This document shows, piece by piece, positions 1-9,243 of a stretch of DNA of 64,000 nt; the stretch's first letter is position 1; every line of letters starts with the position of its first letter. This stretch comes from Bacteroidales bacterium (GTDB lineage Bacteria; Bacteroidota; Bacteroidia; Bacteroidales; Salinivirgaceae): NCBI GenBank assembly GCA_012519055.1, contig JAAYQU010000023.1:62001-126000 (forward strand), given 5' to 3'. The position numbers and the translations under genes are program-made. The notes under the pieces were generated by a model. That model made no database searches. It was not told the DNA's origin and worked only from the letters and a program-made list of their open reading frames with translations.

Positions 1-1164
1 TTGCAAGTAGCACCTACCGAAATGTCTGTCCTGATTGTGGGAGAAAGTGGCACAGGAAAAGAGTTTTTTCCAAAAATAATACATCAACACAGTATCCGAA
101 AACATAAACAATATATTGCTGTCAACTGTGGCGCAATACCCGAAGGCACAATCGATTCCGAACTATTTGGACATGAGAAAGGAGCATTTACCGGAGCAAT
201 TGATGCGCGAAAAGGATATTTTGAAGTAGCGGACGGAGGAACTATTTTCCTTGATGAAGTTGGAGAACTTCCGGCACAAACCCAAGTAAGACTTCTACGA
301 ATTTTAGAAACTGGCGAATATATACGTGTAGGCTCTTCTAAAGTACAAAAAACAGATACACGTATTGTTGCTGCCACAAACGTAAACCTTGAAAAAGCCG
401 TTCAACAGGGAAAGTTCCGCGAAGACCTCTATTACAGACTTAATACTGTACCCATAAGGCTTCCGGCACTGCGGGAAAGGAAGGAAGATATTTTTGCCCT
501 GTTTACATTCTTTGCAAGTGAAACTGCTGATAAATATAAATTTGATCCCATAAGATTGACCCCCGAAGCACTTCATATGATTGAAAACTATCGTTGGCCA
601 GGAAATATCAGACAGTTAAAAAACGTTGTGGAGCAAATGTCAATTATTGAAAAAGAGAGACTACTAACTCCAGAAAAAATAGCTAATTATCTCCCTGAGA
701 TAAACACCACAACCCTACCAACCTTAAGTACACAAGGGCGAGAACCCGAATCACATACCGAACGTGAAATATTGTTTAAAATCTTGTTCGATATGCGAAA
801 AGAGGTTCACGATCTTAGACAAATGGTTTACTCAATGCTAGACGGCAAAGAGCCTGTCACAAAGCCAACATATGAGCCACAAGCTGAAATTTTTGATACT
901 CAAATAAGCAAATTGCCTGTTAAACCTATTGAAACACCAATTTTTCAACCAACTCCCCAACCCGAGTCAATTATTCCAAAAGATTCGATAATTGAGGACA
1001 CTTTAGAGGTTGAAGAAGAGTCACTTTCATTAATTGATAAAGAGAAAGAGTTGATACAAAAAGCTCTAAACAGGCATAACGGTAAACGAAAACTTGCCGC
1101 TGAAGAGTTAGGAATATCAGAAAGAACACTCTATAGAAAAATCAAAGAGTATGATATCAAATAA
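1..1164 (+). CDS. Sigma-54-dependent transcriptional activator, 5'-truncated by window edge
   Basis: AAA+ activator that opens sigma-54 RNA polymerase promoters by ATP hydrolysis. Visible in the 387 residues: Walker A GESGTGKE at about 14-21, the sigma-54 contact loop GAFTGA at 61-66, Walker B TIFLDE at 81-86, and a C-terminal Fis-type helix-turn-helix at about 347-387. The first codon is not a credible start: family members carry roughly 20 more residues before the QVAPT segment, so the gene begins upstream of the window. No receiver or PAS domain is present in what can be seen. The stretch between AAA+ and Fis domains (about 240-340) is low-complexity and Pro-rich. The stop overlaps the start of the lptE-like gene by 14 nt, so the two are translationally linked. 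Family assignment is certain; the regulon is unknown. Confidence 0.95.
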   Translation: MQVAPTEMSVLIVGESGTGKEFFPKIIHQHSIRKHKQYIAVNCGAIPEGTIDSELFGHEKGAFTGAIDARKGYFEVADGGTIFLDEVGELPAQTQVRLLRILETGEYIRVGSSKVQKTDTRIVAATNVNLEKAVQQGKFREDLYYRLNTVPIRLPALRERKEDIFALFTFFASETADKYKFDPIRLTPEALHMIENYRWPGNIRQLKNVVEQMSIIEKERLLTPEKIANYLPEINTTTLPTLSTQGREPESHTEREILFKILFDMRKEVHDLRQMVYSMLDGKEPVTKPTYEPQAEIFDTQISKLPVKPIETPIFQPTPQPESIIPKDSIIEDTLEVEEESLSLIDKEKELIQKALNRHNGKRKLAAEELGISERTLYRKIKEYDIK

Positions 1165-1675
1165 ACGTTTCGTTACTCCAATAGTTACTGTTTTGTGCGC
1201 TGTCTTGTTTTCTACGTGTACAGTAAACTACTCATTTACAGGAGCGTCAATACCTATAGAGGCAAAAACATTTTATATAAAACCATTTTCAAATATGGCT
1301 CCGACTGTAAATCCACAATTGGCGCCACTATTGAGCGAAAAGCTTAATGACCAAATAATGTCGGCAACCTCATTAATTAGTGCAAGAGTTGATGGCGACA
1401 TGCAATTTGAAGGCACCATTGTTGGATACAGCATCTCTCCTGTTGCATTGCAGGGAGGAGAAGTTACTGTAGCAGCTAAAAACAGGCTTACAATTACGAT
1501 AAAGGTAAAATTTCAAAACCGATACGAGCCAAAGAATGATTTTGAAACCAATTTTTCACAATATGAAGATTTCGATTCTGGTGTAGATTTGATATCAGTT
1601 GAGCAGACGTTAACAGAGCAGATTGTCGAAAAGTTAGTAACAGACATATTTAACAAGGCATTTGTTAATTGGTAA
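1151..1675 (+). CDS. lptE: LptE-like LPS-assembly lipoprotein
   Basis: Probable outer-membrane lipoprotein that plugs the LptD barrel in lipopolysaccharide export. The N-terminus is a lipoprotein signal with lipobox-like LFSTC (Cys23), followed by VNYSFTGASIP and an IKPFSNMAP segment, both typical of the Bacteroidota LptE family. The 174-residue length fits. It overlaps the end of the sigma-54 activator by 14 nt and is followed by a TPR-like gene and secG; this order (activator, LptE, TPR protein, SecG) is one I recognise from other Bacteroidota. The assignment rests on family-like motifs plus gene order, not on a detailed alignment. Confidence 0.8.
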   Translation: MISNKRFVTPIVTVLCAVLFSTCTVNYSFTGASIPIEAKTFYIKPFSNMAPTVNPQLAPLLSEKLNDQIMSATSLISARVDGDMQFEGTIVGYSISPVALQGGEVTVAAKNRLTITIKVKFQNRYEPKNDFETNFSQYEDFDSGVDLISVEQTLTEQIVEKLVTDIFNKAFVNW

Positions 1676-1708
1676 TTTGTTATCACAAGTATTAGGAGTA
1701 AAACACAG

Positions 1709-2521
1709 ATGCAAGCAGACCAATTTTTCAGTATTTTACAAAATCCTAACAATATCGAAAACGAATTTGTTTCAGAACTCGATACTGTTTTGGCTGAATA
1801 CCCTTGGTTTCAGGCAGCACATCTGCTAATGGCTAAAACGTTGCATATACGCCACGATATCAGATTTAAAAACAGGCTTCATCTCGCAGCCACACATCTG
1901 CCCGACAGAGAAAAGCTTTACGAAACCCTGCACTCTGTGGTAAGCTTATTAAATCAAAAACAACCACAATCAAAAACAAGCCCTTTACACCCAACTGAAG
2001 CAGGGACAGTTAAAATAGAAACTACTATTGTTGACAATTCCATTGAAGCACGGCTAAAAATTGCTGAGATCGAAGCATTTATAAAAGAGAATGATATGCT
2101 CTATTTCGATTTTGAAATATCACACTCTTTTAAACCCGATACAACTAAGATTAAAAGTTTTGATCCAATTGCAGAGCTCGAAAAATTGCCACCTAAAAAG
2201 ATAAAAACAACCGATAAAGACGAAAACCGTTCACAAAAAGAGCAGCAATTATCTTTGATAGATAAGTTTATAAATGAACAGCCGAAAATAACTCCAAAAC
2301 CAGTATCTGAACAGACTCCGCAAATAGACATAAGTAAAGATTCAGTAACAGAAAAACACGAATTTTTAACCGAAGCTTTAGCCAACATTTACATAAAACA
2401 GAAATTATTTGACAAAGCAATTGCAATTTATTCAAAATTAAGTTTGAAATATCCCGAAAAAAGTAGTTACTTTGCAACCCAGATTGAAAAAATAAAACAA
2501 TCAATTAATAAAAACCAATAA
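1709..2521 (+). CDS. Conserved hypothetical protein with C-terminal TPR-like helices
   Basis: A 270-residue protein without signal peptide or membrane segment, so probably cytoplasmic. The N-terminal ~85 residues are helical (FVSELDTVLAEYPWFQAAHL, then MAKTLH), the middle (about 90-210) is polar and low-complexity, and the end has a tetratricopeptide-like helix pair: FLTEALANIYIKQKLFDKAI followed by AIYSKLSLKYPEK. It lies 33 nt after the LptE-like gene and 12 nt before secG, in the same transcription unit. Proteins of this type commonly occupy this position in Bacteroidota, but I know of no assigned function. A scaffold role in envelope biogenesis is only a guess from context. Confidence 0.75.
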   Translation: MQADQFFSILQNPNNIENEFVSELDTVLAEYPWFQAAHLLMAKTLHIRHDIRFKNRLHLAATHLPDREKLYETLHSVVSLLNQKQPQSKTSPLHPTEAGTVKIETTIVDNSIEARLKIAEIEAFIKENDMLYFDFEISHSFKPDTTKIKSFDPIAELEKLPPKKIKTTDKDENRSQKEQQLSLIDKFINEQPKITPKPVSEQTPQIDISKDSVTEKHEFLTEALANIYIKQKLFDKAIAIYSKLSLKYPEKSSYFATQIEKIKQSINKNQ

Positions 2522-2533
2522 AAGCATACTATT

Positions 2534-2872
2534 ATGTACATTTTCGTAACCATACTTATTTTTATAGTTTGTATCCTGCTTATTCTTATCGTGCTAGTAC
2601 AGAACTCAAAAGGAGGTGGTTTAGCAGCAAACTTTACAGGCAACACTCAAACTATGGGCGTTCGCAAAACAGCCGATTTTCTTGAAAAGGCAACATGGAC
2701 ATTAGCAGGAATTTTCTTTGTTCTTTGTGTTCTGTCTGTTGCTTCAATTCCAAAAACAGAGACAGAGTACAAATCAGCAATAGAAGATAAAGTACAAAAT
2801 ATTCAAACAACTAACCCAACGACACAGCCTACACTACCTGTGCCAACAGAAAACAAGGAGAACCCAAATTAG
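2534..2872 (+). CDS. secG: Preprotein translocase subunit SecG
   Basis: Small membrane subunit of the SecYEG protein-export channel. Two hydrophobic helices are visible (about residues 2-23 and 53-75) separated by the family's loop VQNSKGGGLAANF, the key SecG signature. The 112-residue length is normal for Bacteroidota, with a polar Thr/Pro/Asn-rich cytoplasmic tail. It is the last gene of the four-gene unit; a strong intrinsic terminator begins 25 nt after the stop. Confidence 0.93.
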   Translation: MYIFVTILIFIVCILLILIVLVQNSKGGGLAANFTGNTQTMGVRKTADFLEKATWTLAGIFFVLCVLSVASIPKTETEYKSAIEDKVQNIQTTNPTTQPTLPVPTENKENPN

Positions 2873-2896
2873 TTAATTGAATATAATCAAGCATAT

Positions 2897-2921
2897 AGCT
2901 GCCCAAAAGGCAGCTTTTTTT
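2897..2921 (+). terminator. Intrinsic terminator after secG
   Basis: Perfect 7-bp stem AGCTGCC / GGCAGCT with a 5-nt loop CAAAA, followed directly by a run of T (2916-2921). It ends the sigma-54 activator-lptE-secG transcription unit. Confidence 0.88.
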
Positions 2922-2994
2922 GTCAAAAAATTAAGAAATAAAAACAAGCTTTTCTAATTTTCTCTTCACAATTAACTGAATTTTAGCTCACTAA

Positions 2995-3056
2995 TTTTCA
3001 TTTATACATTTTTAATTGTTCATTGAAAGTCGCTAATTGGTCATTGCAATTGTGAA
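2995..3056. repeat. Degenerate copy of the ATTAGCAAT / GAACAATT intergenic repeat
   Basis: Contains TTAATTGTTCATTG, CGCTAATTGGTCATTG and CAATTG, which resemble on this strand the repeat seen clearly at 36945-36980 and 45487-45534 (units GCTAATTG and TTCATTG). It sits between the secG terminator and the parE promoter. Being AT-rich and degenerate, it is the least certain copy of the family. Confidence 0.45.
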
Positions 3057-3099
3057 TTTCTTGTTGAAAACTCATTTTCCAGAAACCTTCAATTATCGC

Positions 3100-3107
3100 T
3101 ATCTTTG
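3100..3107 (+). promoter_or_regulatory. Bacteroidota -7 promoter box for parE-parC-aroK
   Basis: TATCTTTG followed by C matches the Bacteroidota primary-sigma -7 consensus TAnnTTTG exactly and lies 31 nt before the parE start, giving a short leader. Confidence 0.7.
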
Positions 3108-3138
3108 CACGGTACAATAATTTTCCTTATATTATAAT

Positions 3139-4983
3139 ATGACTGTCCCACAATACTCCGAAGATAGCATTAAAACACTCGAATGGAACGAACATATCCG
3201 AAAACGTCCCGGTATGTATATCGGAAAGCTCGGTGACGGAACATCATACGACGACGGCATATACGTACTTATCAAAGAGGTCATTGACAACTCTATTGAC
3301 GAATTTATGATGGGCTATGGCAAAACTATCGAAGTAGATATTAACGAAAACAGCGTTCGTGTTCGTGATTATGGACGTGGGATCCCCATCGGGAAACTTG
3401 TTGAAGTCTCCTCTAAGATGAACACAGGTGCAAAATACGATAGCTCAGTTTTTCAAAAGTCGGTTGGATTAAACGGAGTTGGTATTAAAGCGGTAAACGC
3501 GCTTTCAACACAATTTGAACTTACATCGTTCCGCGAAGGAGAAAAACGACATATTACCTATAGCGCGGGAGAGTTAACTTCTGATAGCGACATACAAGCC
3601 AGTAAAGATAAAAACGGCACCGAAGTTTTGTTTGTTGCCGACGACTCCCTCTTTAAAAACTATAGTTATAACTACGAGCACGTTGAAGCGTTACTACGAA
3701 ACTACGCCTATTTAAATACAGGGCTTACTTTGATATTCAACGGTACAAAAATCCAATCAAAAAACGGATTAGCCGATTTACTAGAAGAAAACATTAGCGA
3801 GGAAAAAATTTATCCAATTATACACTTTAAAGGTAAAGATATAGAGCTTGCTTTAACCCACGTTCGTCAATATGGTGAATATTATCACACCTTTGTAAAT
3901 GGTCAAAACACCGTTCAGGGAGGAACTCATCTTTTGGCTCTGCGCGAAGGGTTAGTAAAAACCGTACGCGAGTTTTACAATAAAGATTATGATGCTTCCG
4001 ACATTCGTCAAGGTATTGCAGTTGCTTTAGCTATTCGTGTACAAGAGCCTATGTTTGAATCACAAACAAAAACCAAACTTGGTTCAAAAGATATTGGTCC
4101 TGACGGTCCTTCGGTAAGAAACTTTGTTATAGATTTTGTAAAAGAAAATCTCGACAACTATTTGCATAAAAACCCTGAAGTTGCAGAAGAGTTGCAACAA
4201 AAAATACTTGGAGCCGAGCGCGAGCGAAAGGCAATGCAATCGATACGAAAGATAGCGCGTGAGAGAGCAAAAAAAACAAGCCTGAACAACCGCAAGCTAC
4301 GCGATTGCCGTATCCACTACGGAGATAAAGACCCCCTTAACGAAAAAACATCAATTTTTATTACCGAGGGAGACTCGGCAAGTGGTTCTATTACAAAATC
4401 ACGTGATGTTAACACTCAAGCAGTATTCAGCCTAAGGGGAAAACCGCTAAATACCTATGGTTTAACCAAAAAGATTGTTTACGAAAACGAAGAGTTTAAC
4501 CTTTTGCAATCGGCACTTAACATAGAGGAATCAATAGACGACCTAAGATATAATAAGGTTATTATTGCCACTGACGCCGATGTCGATGGAATGCATATAC
4601 GCTTGCTACTTATAACTTTCTTCTTACAATTTTTCCCCGATTTGATTCGGAATGGACACCTTTATATTCTGCAAACTCCCCTGTTCAGAGTTAGGAACAA
4701 ACAGAAAACCATATATTGTTATAACGACGAAGAGCGTCAACGTGCAATTGCGGAATTGAAGGGAAAGCCCGAAATAACTCGCTTTAAAGGCCTTGGTGAG
4801 ATATCACCAGACGAGTTCCGTTCTTTTATTGATGATAATATCAAGCTTGAACCAGTGACCATTAAGAAGGGCGATAAAATATCAGAACTACTATCATTTT
4901 ACATGGGGAAAAATACGCCCGACAGACAAGATTTTATTGTCGAAAACCTTCGGATTGAGGAGGATCTTCCCGAAGCAATATAA
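3139..4983 (+). CDS. parE: DNA topoisomerase IV subunit B (ParE)
   Basis: ATPase subunit of the type IIA topoisomerase that decatenates replicated chromosomes. The order is GHKL ATPase (about 1-220, with [18 protein letters not shown] and GRGIP), transducer domain, then Toprim (EGDSAS at about 411 and the acidic metal site DADVDGMHI), and the C-terminal GLGE motif ([13 protein letters not shown]). At 614 residues it is shorter than GyrB of this phylum and paired with a ParC-like subunit 35 nt downstream, which favours ParE over GyrB. It has its own TATCTTTG promoter and probably heads an operon with parC and aroK. Confidence 0.93.
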   Translation: MTVPQYSEDSIKTLEWNEHIRKRPGMYIGKLGDGTSYDDGIYVLIKEVIDNSIDEFMMGYGKTIEVDINENSVRVRDYGRGIPIGKLVEVSSKMNTGAKYDSSVFQKSVGLNGVGIKAVNALSTQFELTSFREGEKRHITYSAGELTSDSDIQASKDKNGTEVLFVADDSLFKNYSYNYEHVEALLRNYAYLNTGLTLIFNGTKIQSKNGLADLLEENISEEKIYPIIHFKGKDIELALTHVRQYGEYYHTFVNGQNTVQGGTHLLALREGLVKTVREFYNKDYDASDIRQGIAVALAIRVQEPMFESQTKTKLGSKDIGPDGPSVRNFVIDFVKENLDNYLHKNPEVAEELQQKILGAERERKAMQSIRKIARERAKKTSLNNRKLRDCRIHYGDKDPLNEKTSIFITEGDSASGSITKSRDVNTQAVFSLRGKPLNTYGLTKKIVYENEEFNLLQSALNIEESIDDLRYNKVIIATDADVDGMHIRLLLITFFLQFFPDLIRNGHLYILQTPLFRVRNKQKTIYCYNDEERQRAIAELKGKPEITRFKGLGEISPDEFRSFIDDNIKLEPVTIKKGDKISELLSFYMGKNTPDRQDFIVENLRIEEDLPEAI

Positions 4984-5018
4984 TTTTTACAGCTAATTTT
5001 TAATCAAAAACATTAAGA

Positions 5019-7631
5019 ATGTACGACGAAACCACTCCATATCTTGAAGAGTCCGACTCAGATAACCCCAACAAACCTGCTGAATCGGTCGAACAGGATA
5101 AAACAACCAAACTTACCGGTATGTATCAAAACTGGTTTTTGGATTACGCGTCGTATGTTATATTAGAAAGAGCTGTTCCCTACTTAAACGATGGTTTAAA
5201 ACCCGTACAAAGGCGTATTTTACACGCCATGCGCCGTATGGAAGATGGCAGATACAACAAGGTTGCCAATATTATCGGGTCAACAATGCAGTTCCACCCA
5301 CACGGCGATGCCTCAATCGGTGACGCTTTGGTAACATTAGGTCAAAAAGAGCTGTTAATTGATACGCAAGGAAACTGGGGAAATATATTGACCGGTGACA
5401 GCGCAGCAGCACCTCGATACATCGAAGCCCGACTGAGCAAATTTGCACTCGACGTAGTTTTTAATCCCAAAACTACCGAGTGGAAACTCTCCTATGATGG
5501 TCGAAATGAAGAGCCTATAACGCTTCCCGTTAAATTCCCATTGTTACTAGAACAAGGCGTTGAAGGAATTGCAGTTGGTTTGGCATCGAAAATATTGCCA
5601 CATAACTTTAACGAACTGATAGATGCTAGTATAAAATATCTTAAAAATCAACCCTTTGAGCTATATCCCGATTTTTCGACAGGAGGTTTAATTGACGTAT
5701 CAAAATACAACGATGGTTTAAGAGGTGGAACAGTTAAAGTAAGAGCAAAAATTGTAAAAGAGGACAACAGAACATTAAAAATTACTGAAATACCGTTTGG
5801 TACCACCTCTGGCTCAATCATTGACTCAATTGTAAAAGCAAACGATAGTGGCAAAATCCGTATTAGAAAGGTTGACGACAATACAGCCGACAAAATAGAA
5901 ATTTTGGTACATCTTGCATCCGGAACCTCGCCTGACCAAACAATTGATGCATTATACGCCTTTACCACATGCGAAAGCAGCATATCTCCAAACTCGTGTG
6001 TTATATTCGACAACAAACCCCATTTTCTGCCTGTAAGCAAGATACTTAAATACTCCGCCGACAGAACTCTAAACCTGCTGAAATCCGAATTAGAGATACG
6101 GTTAGCTGAACTAAACGAGGATTGGCACCTGTCTTCGTTGGAAAAAATATTCTTTGAAGAGCGCATTTATAGACTTTTAGAAAAAGATACTGACACCTGG
6201 GAACAGGTAATCGAGGCTATCGACAGAGGTTTTGACCCATTCCGCGACAGACTTAAACGTGAAATCACACAAGATGATTTACTAAAACTAACCGAAAAAC
6301 CCGTTAGAAAAATATCAAAATTTGATATAAAAAAGGCTGACGAACATATAAAAGATGTTGAGGTGGAAATCGACGAGGTGGAAAACAATTTGGTTCATAT
6401 TGTTCCCTACACAATCCGCTGGTTTGAACAGATTGCTAAAAAATATGGCAAGGGTCGCGAGCGTAAAACCGAAATACGTAACTTTGAAACCATTGAAGCT
6501 ACAGAGGTTGTTGCAAACAACGAAAAACTATACTGTAATTACAAAGAGGGCTTTATTGGAACAGGGTTGAAGAAAGACGAATACGTCTGCGACTGCTCTG
6601 ATATTGATGACATTATCGCATTCTGCGCCGACGGCACATACAAAGTTGTTAAAGTCGATTCAAAGGTATTTATTGGAAAAGATATTATTCACGTTGATGT
6701 TTGGCGTAGGAACGACAGCCGAACAACATACAATGCCATTTACCGCGATGGAATGGGCGGAACATACTACGTTAAACGCTTTAACGTACGTAGTGTTAGC
6801 AGAAATACAGAGTATGATGTAACGATGGGCAAAAAAGGCTCTAAAATATTGTATTTCACTGCAAATCCCAATGGAGAAGCCGAGGTGGTTAAGATATTTC
6901 TAAAACCGAAATTAAAACTTAAAAAGCTGTCGTTCGAATTCGATTTTAGTTCTCTTAGCATAAAAGGACGACAAGCAAGGGGAAATATTTTATCAAAAAA
7001 CGAGATACATAAAATACAACTTCAAGAAAAAGGTATATCAACATTAGGCGGACTTAAAACCTGGTTCGACCCTGCTGTAATGCGCCTTAACAACGATGGC
7101 AACGGAAATTATCTCGGAGAATTTAAGGGCGAAGACCGAATTATTGTTTTTTACAAAAACGGAAAATATATAACTACAAGCTTCGAACTCACAAATCGCT
7201 ACGAGGACAATATCTGTTTGATTGAGAAATTCTCGCCGGAAAAAATCTACTCATGCGTGTTTTACGATGCCGAGCTATCACTCTTTTATTTAAAACGTTT
7301 CTCTGCCGAACCTATAAACAAACCATCCTCTATTGTTGGGGAGCATGAGGATTCATATATTGTGATTATCAGCAACCACCCACAAGCCGTGTTCAATATT
7401 GAGTTTGGCGGTAGCAACAAAAATCGTCCGGATGAACAGGTAGTTGCAGAAGAGTTCATTGCAGTTAAGAGCGACAAAGCCAAAGGAAAGCGACTTTCAA
7501 ACTACAAGATTGCCAAAATTACCGAAATTTCTGCACCTCTTCCGGAAATAGAAGATAAAACTGATGACAACACTGAAAATGGAGAAGACCCTGACAGTAA
7601 CGAGCCTATTCAATTAACTCTTGATTTATAA
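5019..7631 (+). CDS. parC: DNA topoisomerase IV subunit A (ParC)
   Basis: DNA-cleaving subunit of topoisomerase IV, acting with the ParE encoded 35 nt upstream. The winged-helix region has KPVQRRILHAM and HPHGDAS, followed by the catalytic tyrosine in AAPRYIEARL (Tyr134). The C-terminal half (about 500-830) forms the beta-pinwheel that wraps DNA; the GyrA box of gyrase (QxxGGxG) is not evident, consistent with topoisomerase IV. 870 residues is usual for Bacteroidota ParC. The tail is acidic (EDKTDDNTENGEDPD). The stop codon TAA shares its last base with the ATG of aroK. Confidence 0.93.
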   Translation: MYDETTPYLEESDSDNPNKPAESVEQDKTTKLTGMYQNWFLDYASYVILERAVPYLNDGLKPVQRRILHAMRRMEDGRYNKVANIIGSTMQFHPHGDASIGDALVTLGQKELLIDTQGNWGNILTGDSAAAPRYIEARLSKFALDVVFNPKTTEWKLSYDGRNEEPITLPVKFPLLLEQGVEGIAVGLASKILPHNFNELIDASIKYLKNQPFELYPDFSTGGLIDVSKYNDGLRGGTVKVRAKIVKEDNRTLKITEIPFGTTSGSIIDSIVKANDSGKIRIRKVDDNTADKIEILVHLASGTSPDQTIDALYAFTTCESSISPNSCVIFDNKPHFLPVSKILKYSADRTLNLLKSELEIRLAELNEDWHLSSLEKIFFEERIYRLLEKDTDTWEQVIEAIDRGFDPFRDRLKREITQDDLLKLTEKPVRKISKFDIKKADEHIKDVEVEIDEVENNLVHIVPYTIRWFEQIAKKYGKGRERKTEIRNFETIEATEVVANNEKLYCNYKEGFIGTGLKKDEYVCDCSDIDDIIAFCADGTYKVVKVDSKVFIGKDIIHVDVWRRNDSRTTYNAIYRDGMGGTYYVKRFNVRSVSRNTEYDVTMGKKGSKILYFTANPNGEAEVVKIFLKPKLKLKKLSFEFDFSSLSIKGRQARGNILSKNEIHKIQLQEKGISTLGGLKTWFDPAVMRLNNDGNGNYLGEFKGEDRIIVFYKNGKYITTSFELTNRYEDNICLIEKFSPEKIYSCVFYDAELSLFYLKRFSAEPINKPSSIVGEHEDSYIVIISNHPQAVFNIEFGGSNKNRPDEQVVAEEFIAVKSDKAKGKRLSNYKIAKITEISAPLPEIEDKTDDNTENGEDPDSNEPIQLTLDL

Positions 7632-8155
7632 TGTCGAGGGTTTATTTGATAGGATTTATGGGTGCAGGTAAAACTTCCGTGGGTAAACGACTTGCCCGCA
7701 AAATGCGATGGTCGTTTGTCGATACCGATAATATCATAGAAAAGGAGTTAGGAATAACTGTTCAGGAAGTGTTTGACCAACTTGGCGAAGAGTGGTTTCG
7801 TGAATATGAACAAAAAGTTATTATCAAAACAACATCGTTTCAGAATACGGTTATTTCAACAGGAGGTGGAACACCATGTTTTTACAACAACATGGATATA
7901 ATCATTAATAATGGTCTATGTATATATCTCCGAATGCCACCAAAAGAGATTGTTTCACGGATATCACAATCGCAAAAAAAACGCCCTCTTGTTGATAATC
8001 TTAGGGGAATAGAATTAGAAAAGTATGTTGAAAAAATATTAGCAAAACGTGAAGCGGTCTATTCAAAAGCACACATCATCGCAGATGCGCTAAATCCTAA
8101 CCTCATACTATCTCTTGAACAACAGATAAAAAGATACTTTGGAACTATAAAATAG
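7631..8155 (+). CDS. aroK: Shikimate kinase
   Basis: Phosphorylates shikimate at O3 with ATP, the fifth step to chorismate and aromatic amino acids. P-loop GFMGAGKT at residues 8-15, the substrate-binding DTDN motif near 33-36, the FREYEQK segment, the STGGGTP glycine loop, and a lid Arg region KKRPLVDN are all visible. The length of 174 matches the family. Its ATG overlaps the parC stop in TAATG, so it is translationally coupled to parC. It ends 12 nt before the convergent T9SS gene. Confidence 0.92.
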   Translation: MSRVYLIGFMGAGKTSVGKRLARKMRWSFVDTDNIIEKELGITVQEVFDQLGEEWFREYEQKVIIKTTSFQNTVISTGGGTPCFYNNMDIIINNGLCIYLRMPPKEIVSRISQSQKKRPLVDNLRGIELEKYVEKILAKREAVYSKAHIIADALNPNLILSLEQQIKRYFGTIK

Positions 8156-8167
8156 ACAACAATAGTT

Positions 8168-8800
8168 CTACTCGAAAATTATCTTTCCTGTCAAAACCGC
8201 ACCATTTTTCCAGATAAGCTTGTAGAAATAGGCTCCTTTTGAAATATTACTTCTTTCAAATTCAAAAGTATCTGTAACTTTTTCTCTTGAATAAACTTTC
8301 TGCCCTATAATATTGTATATTTCAAATGTAGCATTACCTTTTTCTTTTTCTGTCAACATAACAGTTACTTTTGTCGTGGCTGGGTTTGGATAAACTAAAA
8401 CTGATGGTTTCCGGACTTTGTTTGCAATACCCACATTAGATGTTTGACATACAGTTGTATCAACATCAGTCCCTTCAACGATAACCCTGTAGCAAAGTAA
8501 AGTACACCCCTCAATACTAAAATCAAAAGGATAGTAACACAAGCAATTAGCATAGTCACACTCTTGCACTTTTTTGATTTTTATTACGTTTTCGGTAATA
8601 GTATATACAAGATAGTTTTGACCACAACAGTTCTCATAGGTTCTTCCTTCTGCAAAAAACGTATTATTTCCCAAGTGAAAATTATATACTTCATTATAGA
8701 AAGATCTATCACAACCAGAAGTGTAATAGACTGTATCCGTTTGTCCAAAGGCAAACATACCTATGAACATAAATAGTGCTAATGTAAAAGTTGCTTTCAT
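8168..8800 (-). CDS. Secreted protein with T9SS type A sorting domain
   Basis: 210 residues: Sec signal peptide (TFTLALFMFIGMFAFG then Q), a Cys-rich middle (CDRSFYN, ENCCGQNY, ECDYANCLCYYPF, CTLLC; about eight cysteines), then a T9SS type A C-terminal domain starting VYPNPATTKVTVML and ending KGAYFYKLIWKNG...GKIIFE. It is therefore exported by Sec and T9SS and anchored at or released from the cell surface. The Cys-rich part, roughly residues 28-115, is not a domain I recognise; disulfides are likely in the periplasm. It converges on aroK. Function unknown. Confidence 0.82.
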   Translation of the reverse strand: MKATFTLALFMFIGMFAFGQTDTVYYTSGCDRSFYNEVYNFHLGNNTFFAEGRTYENCCGQNYLVYTITENVIKIKKVQECDYANCLCYYPFDFSIEGCTLLCYRVIVEGTDVDTTVCQTSNVGIANKVRKPSVLVYPNPATTKVTVMLTEKEKGNATFEIYNIIGQKVYSREKVTDTFEFERSNISKGAYFYKLIWKNGAVLTGKIIFE

Positions 8801-8884
8801 ACGCTTGAATGTTATTTGATTTTAAAAAAGTTATATGAAACTCAAATCATTATGTCGTGTCCGTTTCATAACATTCGGTCTGTA

Positions 8885-8892
8885 CAAATCTA
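8885..8892 (-). promoter_or_regulatory. Candidate -7 box for the T9SS gene at 8168-8800
   Basis: Read on the minus strand this is TAGATTTG, an exact TAnnTTTG match, 85 nt upstream of the start codon. No clear -33 TTTG lies at the expected distance, so support is modest. Confidence 0.4.
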
Positions 8893-8954
8893 CATCAAAA
8901 CAACCACAAATGCAACATATTGTAAATAATAATTTTATGGTATACAAAATTATT

Positions 8955-9028
8955 ATACCAATGTTACAGATACATAGTTTAAAAGAGCGATAGCGAAATT
9001 TTGACTATTATAGCCATTCAATCGGTAT
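8955..9028 (+). repeat. 74-bp dispersed repeat with terminal inverted repeats, copy A
   Basis: Begins ATACCAATGTTACAGATACA and ends TTCAATCGGTAT. The reverse complement of 48148-48221 aligns without gaps over all 74 positions with 56 identities by my count. Both copies have terminal inverted repeats built on ATACCGAT...ATCGGTAT. It lies in the 443-bp gap between the T9SS gene and trxA, 32 bp before another repeat element. Confidence 0.7.
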
Positions 9029-9060
9029 TATCTGTCATTTATATCAACCAACAAAGAAAG

Positions 9061-9222
9061 AGGCTGTCTCAAAAGTCTCATTTTACAAAAAAGCAGTAAG
9101 GTGGCTCAGAAGTGTCCAAATGCAAGGCACTGAGATTAAGGGCGAAGGAGCGTACATGAAGTACGTGACTGAGCCCGAATATCGAAGTAACGCAGCAGTT
9201 GGGCGCTTATGAGACACCGCCT
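9061..9222. repeat. 162-bp MITE/REP-like intergenic element
   Basis: The ends form an imperfect inverted repeat: AGGCTGTCTCAAAAG on the left and, inverted from the right, AGGCGGTGTCTCATAAG. The inside has GCGTACATGAAGTACGTGAC, an inverted repeat, and is visibly more GC-rich than the flanks. I recognise the general form (GGGCGAAGGAGCGTACAT, then CGAAGTAACGCAGC) as an intergenic repeat common in Bacteroidota genomes. No open reading frame of note; no second copy in this window. Confidence 0.65.
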
Positions 9223-9243
9223 ATAATTATTTATTTTTTTTCT

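Noticed and set aside
5648-6166. 172-codon open frame on the minus strand within parC
   Set aside because: Shadow of the parC frame: Ser-rich, no recognisable domain, and fully inside a conserved gene.
9061-9222. CRISPR repeat or tRNA gene in the repeat-rich gap
   Set aside because: No regular repeat-spacer array and no cloverleaf; the inverted ends fit a MITE/REP-like element.
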